NCBI GenBank assembly: GCA_949825025.1
Contig: OX463779.1
Coordinates: forward strand, 34,048,203 to 34,112,202
Reading direction: 5' to 3'
Source of the DNA: Siphlonurus alternatus
Taxonomy: Eukaryota > Arthropoda > Insecta > Ephemeroptera > Siphlonuridae
DNA: 64,000 bases
Numbering within the stretch: position 1 is the stretch's first letter; each line of letters starts with the position of its first letter. The notes under the pieces were generated by a model. It was not told the DNA's origin. It made no database searches and worked only from the letters and a program-made list of their open reading frames with translations. Below, piece by piece: positions 20,971 through 34,100 of the stretch. The position numbers were made by a program, and so were the translations under genes.

Positions 20971-22178
20971 TTATTCAGTTGAATCACATGCACCATTATA
21001 AGAATGTGTTGGTGAATTTATATAAATTATACTTGCTGGTCCTGGTTCTTTAATTTTAACTTTTAATTCTGATTTATTATTTTTTTTAGTAGATAATGCA
21101 CTTCTTAATGGTTGTTGAGGTTCACTTTTTCTGCATAATAAATAATCTAAATCATGTGAAATACGGTCTAACATGCCTTCTACATTATCATCTGCAGTTG
21201 GCATTTCTCTACCTTCAGGCTGTTTTCTTTCCAATTCCTGACTACTGGTAGCAGCAGCAGCAGCAGGATGAGGCACCTTGCACGACGTGGATGGAATCTC
21301 CGAGAGGGGTGGAGGGGGAGGGGTTGGGGGTGGCTCCTCGACTTCCACAACCGTATCACAACCTGAGAAAGTAACTCTAGGGGCCGAATCTCCTCGACAA
21401 CACTTCTTAATCGGTACATTATCTTCTTTTCTTGACGATGATGCAGTACAATAAAAAGGAACATCTTTGCAATCTAAAATTATTGTTTTTTTATTACCAC
21501 TATTATTTAAAGAATTATTTGTATTTATTAATATACTTTCTCCACAAATCATTTTTGAAGCACCTGTTTTATTTAATGCTGGTAAATAAGTTAAATCTGG
21601 TACACAAGGTGGTGCTACTGGTTTAGGTCTTTTATTACTTATATTCAAATTATCATTTTGTTTATTAAATCCTAAATTCATATTAACATATCCTGACACT
21701 GTTGCAGTACTGCTACTGGATGCTGTTGAAGATGATGATGCCCATGCTTGTTCAGAAGTAGGGCTGGGTTCAGATTCTATACAAGCTTGAACTATAACAC
21801 CTGGTCTTTGAGATGATGAGTCTTCAATAAAACATCTACCAGGTTGTGGACGTGGTACGAAATCTTGTTGATATTTCTTAGGACTGCTATCATAACTTTC
21901 GAGATCTACGCTGGGGCTGCTAACGGGTTGAACGTAAGTATCTGCGGTGCCTTGCTGTGGGGTTGTCACCTCGTGGGCATGCGTGAGAGCATGCGCGGGG
22001 GAAGGAGATTCACGACGCACGGGGGTGACGGACACTTCCTCGTGACGCACGGGCAGAAGTTCACGTCCTTCTTCCTCAGGTGGTGAGGCTGCGGCGTTAG
22101 TCAGTCCATCCTCAATATCAGCGACCAAGCCTGGATTTGCAGACTCGTTGCCTCGTGTTACGTCTGGTCGCAGGAATA
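20971..22178 (-). CDS. Adhesion GPCR terminal exon (cytoplasmic tail)
   Basis: Acceptor TTTCAG at 22180-22179, stop TAA at 20973-20971. About 402 codons of low-complexity Ser/Pro/Glu-rich sequence, including a polyproline run (PPPTPPPPPLSEIP). The C-terminus ...GACDSTE lacks the PDZ ligand of vertebrate ADGRA2/3. Confidence 0.88.
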
Positions 22179-25100
22179 CTGAAATCATGCAACAGGCAAA
22201 TTACAGCACTTGTTATCTATCGATCGGAAGAGAAGAAAAAATTGACAAACAAAAATACAAAAATTTTAATTCAAAGTAGTCGAAGATATTGTATTTTTTA
22301 TTAATAAAAGGATTTTGTTGACTACAGAAATTAATTACGTTCTGCATATATGATAAATAATTTCTGTGTCCACGTTACGTATAAAGTTTTAAAATATATC
22401 GCATGTGGCAGCATAAATTAGAATTAAACAAATTTCGTTGCAGGAACGTCATAAATATACGGAGGGGAAAAAATCAGCCATGGCTAGAGAAATTTTTCAT
22501 TTTGTTGCAGATGAAACTTGAGCTTTTTTTCTTCGGACTTTATCCCCACTGGCGATATATCATAACTAAAAACTTTGTTTTGCTTATTCTAAATAATTAG
22601 AAAATGACATAAAAAAATTTAAAGAAAAAAATGAACAAATTTGTAAGATTCATAACAAGTTAATTAATAAATATTAATCATTAAAAATCCCTTTGTTAAA
22701 ACGTCCATGAATTTTGAAAAGTTCAAAGTCGAGTGGGTTAAAAAAAAAATCGTAATTCACCAGCATAATACACGCCGTAACACTTTGTCAAACGCAATAT
22801 GAACTTTTTTATCCTCTAGTAAAGAAGAACTTAAGAGAAGAGCCAGCATCCGGAGGAGAAGATTTTCCAGTTTCAACCCCTCCTGGTGCTCATGTATATC
22901 GTCGAATTTATCTTGCCACTGTGGTGCTAATCTCCCTGCTGCCTACCGACCGACAAGTATAGTGCTTCATTTTTTATTTATTTAGGATTAATACTTTTCA
23001 ACACTTTCATTATACACGGATTTAGCTTCATGGTAATAAAATTTATACATTTTTAAAAATAATATCTTTATTTTATACTTTGCACTGAGCACAATTTTCT
23101 CTTCCATTTACCGTTTTATTTAATTAAAAACTGTACACCTTAAGGCAAGACTATGTTAACAAACTTTTGTGTTCTTTTAATTTTCTTATAATGTATTTTT
23201 TTTTTCTTAAAAAAAAAAACAATCAACATTTTTCTAAATAACAGAAAAAATATTAAATGAATTTTTTTTCACTAAAATCATAATTCTTAAATATTCGTTA
23301 TTATATTAAATAAATATGTTATTTAAAACTTAAAACTCTTGTAATTGTGTTTCGGTAATTTAGTATTAACAGAAATTTATTAAGCAGAAAAGTTGTGTTA
23401 TTAGCTAATTTAAAATACATGAAACTTTATCATAAAGCATCTGATGGCTTTGTAAACAGATTTACATAATATAAGATAGAGTACCCAAATACTTCTTATC
23501 TTTTTTCTTAAAAAAAAAACTGAAATAAGCTTTCAAACTACTTATATACATTAATAAAGAAACATGTGTTTTTAAAGTTTATATATATATGTTAGCACCC
23601 AAAGCCGAATTCGGGCAAAAGCCGAAAAAAATGCTCACATCTAGTTTTGCGCATCACGAAATGAGCCAAAGCCGAAGTGAGGTTTATTTTCGGCTTTGGC
23701 GCATTTCATTTTGAACAAAACTAGATCTGCTCAAATCGAAATGCGCCAAAGCCGATATGAGATTTTACTTCGGCTTTGGCGCATTTCATTTTGAACAAAA
23801 CTAGTTCTGCGCATCACGGTTTGAGCAAAAGTCGAAATGATATTTTATTTCGGGTTTGGAGCAAAATTTTGAGCACATCTAGTTTTGCGCAAAATAAAGA
23901 TGATTTTAATGACGAGATGATGATTTTAATTTTAATGATATTAATTTTAATTTTTTAAAAAGAAAAATAAAAAACTAAGACACTAAACTTATAATAAATA
24001 ATAAATATTATTAATATTGTGACCTAATATATATCTTTCAAGCGCTGCTTAAAAATCAATTAATTAGGGAAAAAATTAAGGACTTTAAAATGTATAATCA
24101 TATATGGATGTAGTATACGTACGTATATATACCTTATAAAAAATATCATAGAATGTGTTGTTTTTATAAAACACTCAACCATTTTTGACACTTAATTACT
24201 ATGTTTGATTATGTTTTTGTTAAATTAATAAATTTTTTGTTTTAAGAACTGCAGCTCAAATAAAATGGACATATACGCCACACGTTTTGAAGTATTCTTT
24301 AGGTTCGCCCGCCCTCACCATTAGAAATATTGTCATGCACGCGCTTGTAAATTTCATAATATTAATATGCATAGTTCTATGTCTTAGAATTAGGCTATCA
24401 TACAATACAGGTTGTTATCGGTACAACGAGATAAGAAAGTATAATTATAGCCTTTACCTCTGCAATGAAGTTTAACCCCATTTGATTGCCGTATATGTTT
24501 ATGTATTGTGGCTGCTAAAATGCTCGAAGAAATAGAACTATGAAATTTACAAGTGCGTGCATGACAATATTTCTAATGGTGAGAGCGAGTAAATCTAAAG
24601 AATACTTTAAAACGTGTGGCGTATACATCCATTTTATTTGAGCTGCAGTTCTTAAAACAAAAAAATTATTAATTTAACAAAAACATAATCAAATATAGTA
24701 ATTAAGTGTCAGAAATGGTGGAGTGTTTTATAAAAACAACAGATTCTACAATATTTTTTATAAGGTATATATGTACGTACGTATACTGCATGATTACATT
24801 TTAAAGTCATAATTTTTTCCCTAATTAATTTATTTTTAAACAGCGCGCGCTTGAAGGATATATTAGGTCACAATATTAATAATATTTATTATAAGTTTAG
24901 TGTCTTAGTTTTTTATTTTTCTTTTTAAAAAATTAAAATTAATATCATTGAAATTGAAATCATCATCTCGTCATTAAAATCATCTATATTTTGCGCAAAA
25001 CTAGATGTGCTCAAAATTTTGCTCCAAACCCGAAATAAAATATCATTTCGACTTTTGCTCAAACCGTGATGCGCAGAACTAGTTTTGCTCAAAATGAAAT

Positions 25101-28100
25101 GCGCCAAAGCCGAAGTAAAATCTCATATCGGCTTTGGCGCATTTCGATTTGAGCAGATCTAGTTTTGTTCAAAATGAAATGCGCCAAAGCCGAAAAAAAA
25201 ACTCACTTCGGCTTTGGCTCATTTCGTGATGCGCAGAACTAAATGTGAGCATTTTTTTCGGCTTTTGCCCGAATTCGGCTTTGGGTGCTAATTATATATT
25301 ATATATATATATATATACAAAGTTACGTTAATGTCATATAATATTATCTTATTTTAAAGTGGATATAAGAAGTGTTATATACTTACATCTCAAAGGACTA
25401 TCCAATGATTCTGAGCTGTATTCTCCCTCCGCCTTTTGTTTTTCTTTCATTTTGATCAGGTCCTTGATGCGGAGCGGCGTTTCGCTCTTCAGTGCGAGAC
25501 ACACCAGAAGAACGACTCCCTGGAACACACGATGAGGTGCTTTGTGAATATTTTTGCCCCCGAGAATATATTGCCTTCCAATGTGTTGTATAATGTCATC
25601 TCTATATCAGTTTTCATTTCGTTTTACTATGAAGGTTGAGAAGGTTCAATCTTTGTAAAAGAAAAAAAGTCCTCACAAATTTCAAACGAGATAAAAAAAA
25701 ATTGATAAATTTGACAAACAGTATATAATAATCGATAGAGTTAGTAAACATTCCTCTTAAAGTTTTGTGTCAAAACTTATTAATATTAATATTTTAGTTA
25801 TAAACCGCAGGGTATTAAGTTTCAACATTTAATTGGAGCACTAAAACCAAAAGGAACATTTCACTTTCAATGCCCCCAAGAAAGAACTAGCCCAACTAGT
25901 ACTACTTATATTAAAGTTGTAAAAACTTACCAAAACGACGCAAGTGAAGCTAAAAACGTACTGATACGTTTTGCTTGGAATGTTGATGTAAAATAAGCTG
26001 GCTACGATTACAGAGACGAGAGAAGAAAATATTGTCGTAGCTCTCTTCAAAAGGCCAATTCTGTAACGTGAAATAATTTATTAACACATCGAGCAGGGTT
26101 CGGAAAAAAGAAGATAGAGAGAAAGAGAGGAGAAAGGGAGAGAGAGGGGTGGGGGTGGGGGGAGGAACTGGATGATCAATAAGTTGCATACTTTCAGGCT
26201 GTGATCGTCATCGACATCGCCTTGATAGTATGCAACACTTCGTGTATTTTTTTTTTCGATACTTCATAATTTACGAAGAAACAAATAAATATTCAGTTAT
26301 TTTTTGTTAAAAAAAGTTGTAAAATCATTTATTGATATTGTTCTATCTACTTGAAGTTTAAATTAAGGAATATTTCTTCATAGCCATGCAGTGCCAAAAA
26401 TGCATTAATTAAAATGTTGTTATATTTTAGAATTTTCATTTTTTTTTTTTCATTTGTTCTACTTGAAGTTATATGTAATACGAGTTAAGGTGACTGACCT
26501 CCTTGAAATGGCCTTGTTCTTGCCGGAGTTCTGTGCGGCCAGCACGTGGAGGCGCCTCGTGGCACCACTGTGCACCACCATGAAGATAGCGGCCATGCCG
26601 AGCGCCGAGGCCACGAAGATGGTGAAGCGAGGGGAGCCCGCCGTGAGACCCAGAGTGGGGTGCGAGTTCCCAGCAGTCGAGGAGTGCGCCAGGTGCGAGC
26701 AGAAGACGGCGAGCACCGGCAGACCTGGGGGGCATGGACCATTATGTTTACTTGTTGCTGACTTAAATAAAATATTCAAGCTTGGCGTAAATAAAATGCC
26801 ATAAATTCAAAATATTGTGAGACACTATTAAATTTTCAGAATAACACTGATTGTGAGAGTATAAATATTTTATGCATCGCTTGTATCTAGCGCCTTACCT
26901 TTAAATGTACAAAAAATTAATTTTGTATAAAAAAATATTCTCTTGATAATTTATTAATACATCTACATTTTTTTCAAATACACGTTTTTATATCGTATTT
27001 AAACCAATACATCGATATGTAATACACAGACACACTAGGGAGTTTAATAATATCTCAAATTATTTTCAAAAAATGGAAATAGTATTAAAAAATTACTTGC
27101 AATTTGCTTTTTAAAGCTTAATTGATATTTCACTTTTTACCTCAATAAATACTTCCTTTTGTACGAATGCTATTATCTTCACGGTACTTACCTGTGATGG
27201 TGCTCACGACGGTCTGGCGAAGGTGTTTCAACCCGGCCACGCCCCCTGCTGGCCTCATCTGCACCACCTCGGTGTACACCAGCATGAGCGTGCTGAGCGG
27301 CGAAGAAAGACCAACGAGAAGGAACGCCTCCAGGGCACTCGTGACGGCCGGGTACCAACCCTAAAACAAACCCCAAAACAAGGGTTATATGGCTGGATCG
27401 TTTATAGTTTTCGTAAATTTTAAAATAATGTTAACTTAATTGTATTTAAATGTAAAATGTTTCGAATATATTATTATAATAGAATAAGACTTAAACTTAA
27501 CAGACTTAAGACTTAATAGATCGGAAAAAAAAAATAAATTCTTATGTTTTTCACAGCGGTAACTTCAAATCTTCGGGGACTATAGTTATACATTATTAAA
27601 TGACCAGAAGTGCACATAAATGTTTTAAGATATAAAGCTTTTTATAACTTCTTTTCCCCTCGATAAGCTTTAAGAAAAATGGAAAAACTTGAGAACATCT
27701 TATAAATATATTTCTAAATACATTTTTTTCCCTATATATATATATAATATATATATATATCCTTGAATATTTCATGTCTAGTTCTGTTGTAAACTTTTGC
27801 ATATGTTTCGATCGTTTTAGTATTTAACAAATTTTACAATGCTCGTATTAATGGAAAATGCATAGTAGACAATTTCTCTAACTGCTCTTTTGTTTTTTTA
27901 ATTTCTTTTGCACGCACACCTATTAAAAACTGAACGCTTATATAAATTTAAATATTTATAATTTTTAATTGTTTAATAACAATCTCTAATACAATACAAG
28001 GTAAAAATTACACCTTTTTTCTCTTTTCTAAATTAACGCTTTTCAAATGATGCGTCATAACATAATCATAACATCACAGTAAAAATCTTAATTTCAAGGA

Positions 28101-31100
28101 CACATCAGCCTTATAATATATTACAAGTATGCAATAAAAACATTGGGGGCGATTCACGAAAGAGTTATCCAGGTTTTTATCCGCGTTTAGCTTAACCACG
28201 TTTAGTCAGGTGATTTAACACGTAAAACAGTTATAGTTTAAACGTGGTTAAGCTAAACGCGGATAAAAACCTGGATAACTCTTTCGTGAATCGCCCCCAT
28301 TAGTAGACAGTTATTTGTCCATCAAAGTCTTGCAATTCAAACTGAATGATCCAAACTTTTATGGTTTTCGCCACCAGCTCAATAGAAATCAGTTAACAAT
28401 TGTTAAATTGTACAATTGTTAAACTTAACAATTTCCCTAAAATAATGTATAAAATACTTATATGATAATGCTATCAGTATAAACTTTGAGGTCACGAAGT
28501 ATTTAATGATTTCTACATTTTGTTGAGTATACAAGGATAATATGTATAAAGGTGATGTTCATTCATATTTAATAGTAAAATGACTAAAATCTATGAAATA
28601 TTGATATCATCACAAAATGTTGCATCACATCAGGAAGGTGTTATATCCATAAAAAAAAATAAACACAACCTTCTATATAAATTTATATTCACTTTCAATT
28701 TTCATAATGGACTGATCGTCACCTGTGGCACAGCAGCGCAGGCAGAGCAGATGAAAACGGTCATGGCTCCGACCACGGTGATACACGCCTGTAGCTTGAG
28801 GAAGGTAAGGTAAGATCGGTGTAGCCAGAGGTGCGTGGCGAGGAGCAGCAGGCACGCCAGGCTGAGGGCAAGGCACCCCGCGCACCCCAGCGCCACCGCT
28901 ACCTGCCGAGTCGCTGCGTGCTGAGCCGCCTGCTGTAGAGACATGCATCTCAATCAAAGCGCCGTAACTTTGTGGTGTTAAATGTTTAATCATGGGGCAA
29001 AAAACTGTTACTCTATACTATGTTATGACCCTATGAAAGGGTCAGATACAAGTTACGTGATATACTTATCAGGGAAAAGTGCAACAAATCAAGTAAAATG
29101 TTCTAATTAAGAGATTTTATCGATTAAATTTAAAGAAATAATATTTCAATCCAAACTATGAAATGAGAAACCACTTGATATACTTGAACAAAAATACTAA
29201 CAGTTATTTGGACAACTTACATAATGTGTATATTGAATTATCGTGAGTGAGTGAGTGAATTTTTTCAAACAGACTTAACACGTATGTATAAATATTTTTT
29301 TAACTGAATAATTCACTCTTAGCTCTGTGTTTCTATTATATTATGATTAAATTTTTAAACAAAATGCTAAAGATTAAACACTAGCTATTGCATGACATTT
29401 ACCAATGACTATGAATAAGCTGTGATAAAAATATATATAATTACTAAATGATCTAAAGTAGGAAAAATGTTCATAAATTAATTAAAGAAGGTACAACAAT
29501 GAAGAATTTGTTATAAACCAAAATTAAAGTGACATTTTTTAAAGCATTTGAAAACTGAGATTTAAAACAAAACTTAATATTGATATAATATATATTCTAT
29601 CATCTTTGTGTTATAATATTAGCAAAACATTATAACAGGATATATAAAGTTAACGGAAATCTTTTAACAAATAAAGAGAAAAATAACTTTGGTGAAAATA
29701 AAGCATGACATATATTATAAAACAATAACTATTGTGTACCTAGTAAAAATGGAATTTAATATTCATTGAATCAAAAAACGAGAAAAAATCGAAGGAAAAT
29801 AAATATCAATATAAAATAAATAAAACAAATAATAAATTTACATAACAAAATATAATTAGTAATAAAAAATAAACATAAAATTATAATATAAAATATTTAT
29901 AATATAAAATTATCAATGAGATGATCACAAGTAGGGGTAAGGTTTTCATTGCTGAGCTCACAGATGGTGCGTGCATGGTGAGGAGTGCTGCGAACGTCCC
30001 AGTGCCCGCACAGCGACACCGTGTCACGTTCTCTACGCCAGGGGCCGTCAGGTGACACGCAGAGTCCAGGTTCCACGTCGTACCACGTGCCGCCGCACAC
30101 ATAGCGTTCCACTGATGGCCACTGTTGCCAGCCTGGGGGCGTCGTGCCAGCTCCAGCTCCACCTCCACAAAACCAGCTCCATCTTCGTCTCCCGTGGCGT
30201 CGGTGCCCCCGCGGACCGCAGCCACGCTCACCACGCGGGAGTTAAGCTCGAGCTCCACCGCGTCACCGTCCCTGGTACAAGACACGCAAGAATGTAACAC
30301 CAAGTATAGCTGTAACTATGTTGTTTTTATGTTAATATCAACCAAGAGCAGTTGTTACCGATTGCTTTGCATTAGAAATGAACTCTCAAGCCGAGATAAA
30401 ATGTCCTTCTAGCACAACGCCTGGAGGTTAGGCAACTTGTCTAGCTTTAAAGCGGAGCGGGTTGCATTTATAGCAAAATCTTAGCCGTAAGAAAAAACAG
30501 ACGACAAATCCTCTCCCTGCTGTACCTCCATCACCAGACGCATTAATGGATGCAGCGCGTATGATGCAGGAGAGCCCGTCACGCCCTCTCTCCCCCTCAC
30601 TAGGCATCACCGTACCGCCACCAACAGCAGAGAAGAGATCAAATAACATGAGACGGTGTCGAGTGTTAGCCCTCCCTCGCAGTAAGCAAAAATTAATTGA
30701 TTTTATCCCCAGAAATGCAAAAAAATTGTGTCAATTAAAGAATATCTCAACGAGTTCACCTGTAACATCATTTGAAAACATGTCAAAAAATTTAAAATTT
30801 GTTAATGATGAAACTATTAAAAGTGTTAATAAATTTGGCCATACTTGTGTGACTCGTTCTCGTAGGAAAAATTTTGAATCAAGAAAAAGACTGAACTGTG
30901 GACATTTGAATATTTTATCTGACTAACTAATTACTTAAAAAAAAAAATGCAATTTAAATAACATGTTCGTCAAAATGCTCTAATTAATATAATTGTGTTT
31001 AATTTTAATTTTTTTTTTAACCTTTTTGGTAGATAACGGTAAAAGCCTGTTGGCTAACCTTAAATTGTGTTATGTTCATGTACTTTATGTATCATGTAAT

Positions 31101-34100
31101 GAGATGAAATAAAACCTATCTTGAATCTTGAATAGCAAAATCTTGACACGCTGTGCGAGGCTACAATCCTTATATTTGGGAGTAAAAATATAAAACACAA
31201 GTTGGTTTTTAAAATTGTTAAATGCGATAGATGCTATCTGTTATAAGAATTAAGTGGGTTGTAATATTTACACGCTGATATCACGGGGTAAGTGTGTACG
31301 TGACAGAACGTCTTTATGCAGTGAAAAGTGATTGGGCTAAATTCAGCCTGGAATTGCTAATATCAACAAATTGCTTACTTTTTCCTGGCGACGTATCTCT
31401 CAGGTAAGAAGTGCGACAACGAGCGGTACACGATTACCGCGAGGGTCACGTTCCCATCCCCGACCGCCTGATGTCCTTGCGGTCCCACAGAAGTCGAGTT
31501 GGTCGTCTGGATACGCACGTCTAGCTTGTCCGTAAACCAAGCAGGATACCTAGCGGGTATCAGAATTATCCCATTAAATTCTGAGGTGGAAAACCTTTGA
31601 ATATTCAGATTTTGCAAAAGAAATCTATACAGACGAGTGAAAGGATCGTAACTCTGTGTAAATAATATAAATTTAAACTGCACAACATTTTAGTTTAGGC
31701 TTATATACTCTTTCAATTTCACTTTATAAAAATATACTTTTATTGGCAAGTAGTAAACATTTTTTTTCTTCAACAATCAATTCTAAGAAAGGCACTCATC
31801 CAACATGTTCTCTAACGATAGGTACTTCAGAAAAAGGCATTCATTTAATGTATCAAATGAAATGCTTACTCGAAGGGTCTAAGCGGAAAACGGAGACGGT
31901 AGACTCCAGTACTTGCGAGTCTTGCCACGTCGAGGAGTGCGGCGCTGAGATCGAGGTGGGCTGAGCTGGGTGTGCCAAGGTGAGCACCCCAAAGTAGCGC
32001 CTGGCGCCGCATCAGTTGTTGGAGCTCCACTACCTTCTGCAATACCAAACACACACACGTTAGCTTAATTTGATTATCAGTGACGTTAAGTATTATATTT
32101 TGATTGGAACGGGAGAAGCTTCTTTATGATGCCCGAAGGTTTCGAAGAACAACTAAGAAGTTTCAGTTACCGCTTCAACAAATTAGATTACATTAAAAGA
32201 TGTTCATTAATCGTTAAATGAAATATCTTTGTCATAAAGTTAGTTATAAAACAGATAAAAATTATTTCTTCGTGTTTCTATACCTGTTGGCATTAAAAAA
32301 ATGTCCACGAGAGCAGTGAAAAACATTTTGTTCAACTTGGTTTCAAAGTTAGGCAATTTTTAGACAAAAAAGAACACTAATAATACCTATTAAGATCCTT
32401 CTTTAATATATAATAAGCAACTTTATAAAGTTGTTATTTAGTAGAGCAAAACTCTTTAAAAAGTTAAAACTTTTAAACTATTCTTTCTTTACAAACTTAT
32501 AATAGACAATAATAGACGTTTAATTAATACATTTTGTTTTAACTCAACAAATTTTTTTTAAATACATTTTGTAATAGAACCACCTTGTTGTCATACTTAA
32601 GCTTCAAACGAATTTAAATTTTATTCATACTTCTTTTATGTCAGTAAAATTTAATTTAATTCTGGCGATTTATTTGTTTTTTATAGTTACAATTTTGGGT
32701 AAAAACTTATAATAATGTTATCTAGCCTTATAAATCAAATTACAATTGATGTCGTATCGGGATCGTAGAATAAAATTAATCTCTAAAACGTTGAGTATAA
32801 TTTTCTGTTCCCATGCTGGTTAACATACAAAAAGATAGAAAGATAACGAAAGAAAGTTTGGAAACTATTTACGTGCTGCTGTGGGGAGCTAGCTTTTTGC
32901 ACAAAACCGAATTTCACTATCGAATTACTGCTGCTGGTTAAACTCGGATAACAAGTTAGTTTCTGTGCACTGTAACCAAGAACATAGATTTGAAGTGAGA
33001 TTTGCAAATTAGATTTTCGTGAACCTGGCTGCATTGATACAACATAAAGAAATCTTTTAGTTCTGGCACAGGTTCGCGAGTAGACATTATGCGATACACC
33101 GACTAGAGTCAGAATAAAACATTTTTTAATAATTAGTCTTAAGGTTATTTAAATTAAATAATTCATTTTAAAAAAAATAGTAAAATTGTATATATTGTTT
33201 TAAGTAGCTAACGTATTGAATATCCTTTTGTAATTTCTGATTAAAAAATTGTGTAATATCAACTCTTTATCCATATAACCTTCTCTTTTCGTAAATAGGA
33301 ACACAACTTGACAGCTATTCTTGACCATTGTGTACGAGTGGAAATATATAAAACTCAAAACGTAAAACTAGTTCTTTTATATAGTAGAGGAAGCAGTATA
33401 TTTCTGAAACGTGTTCCTTCATATAAAAATAAGTATTATTTTGTAAATGTATCAAGTAATTTCACCAAATCCTTTTGATGTCTTCCTCGTTGTGATGAGA
33501 CATATATAGCACGCACCTTTACTATACCATATAATCAGTATGGGTGAGAAGACAGTCTATTTGAAGATCGTAACTCCTTTTCATTTCAGTCACGGGACTA
33601 GTAATAAACTTAACCATCACTATACAACACGCTTTTATGTCAAAATTGCTCCCATACTGTTCCTGCATGTTGTCTTTAATAAATCATGGTAATTAACCTC
33701 TTGTCAAGGGAGCAGGAAATTTATGAGGTTCATAACGCTGAAAAAATGTATATATATGTGCATACGTTGCTGTTTAGTTTTATTTATAATGTTACAAATC
33801 TGTTTTTAATTTTAAGAAATAGTAAAAATTATAATTGAAATGCATCCTACATTAATTATTTGGAATTTTTTGTCTTTCATATAAAGAAGACTCGAACGTA
33901 AGCGAAGAGCTCTTGACCAACAAATAAAACCAAGGCAAATAGATTATGCAGGAGTACAAGCCATAGACATTCTTAAAGTACTTTGACTCAAAATAAACGT
34001 TTTTCAATTACGCCATATAGAAAGGCTTGTGATTCATGTCTTAAATATATAATATATTATTGTATAGTATAGAATTTCAGAGCAAGCATTCATTTACGAA

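Noticed and set aside
23776..25107. Two nearly identical 60-codon ORFs on opposite strands
   Set aside because: They are the mirror halves of the 1.7-kb palindrome, not a gene pair.
26459..26804. Several overlapping ORFs on both strands
   Set aside because: Shadows of the TM4-TM5 exon 26724-26499, which fits flanking phases and hydrophobicity.
29971..30412. 108- and 95-codon plus-strand ORFs
   Set aside because: Antisense to the GPS exon.
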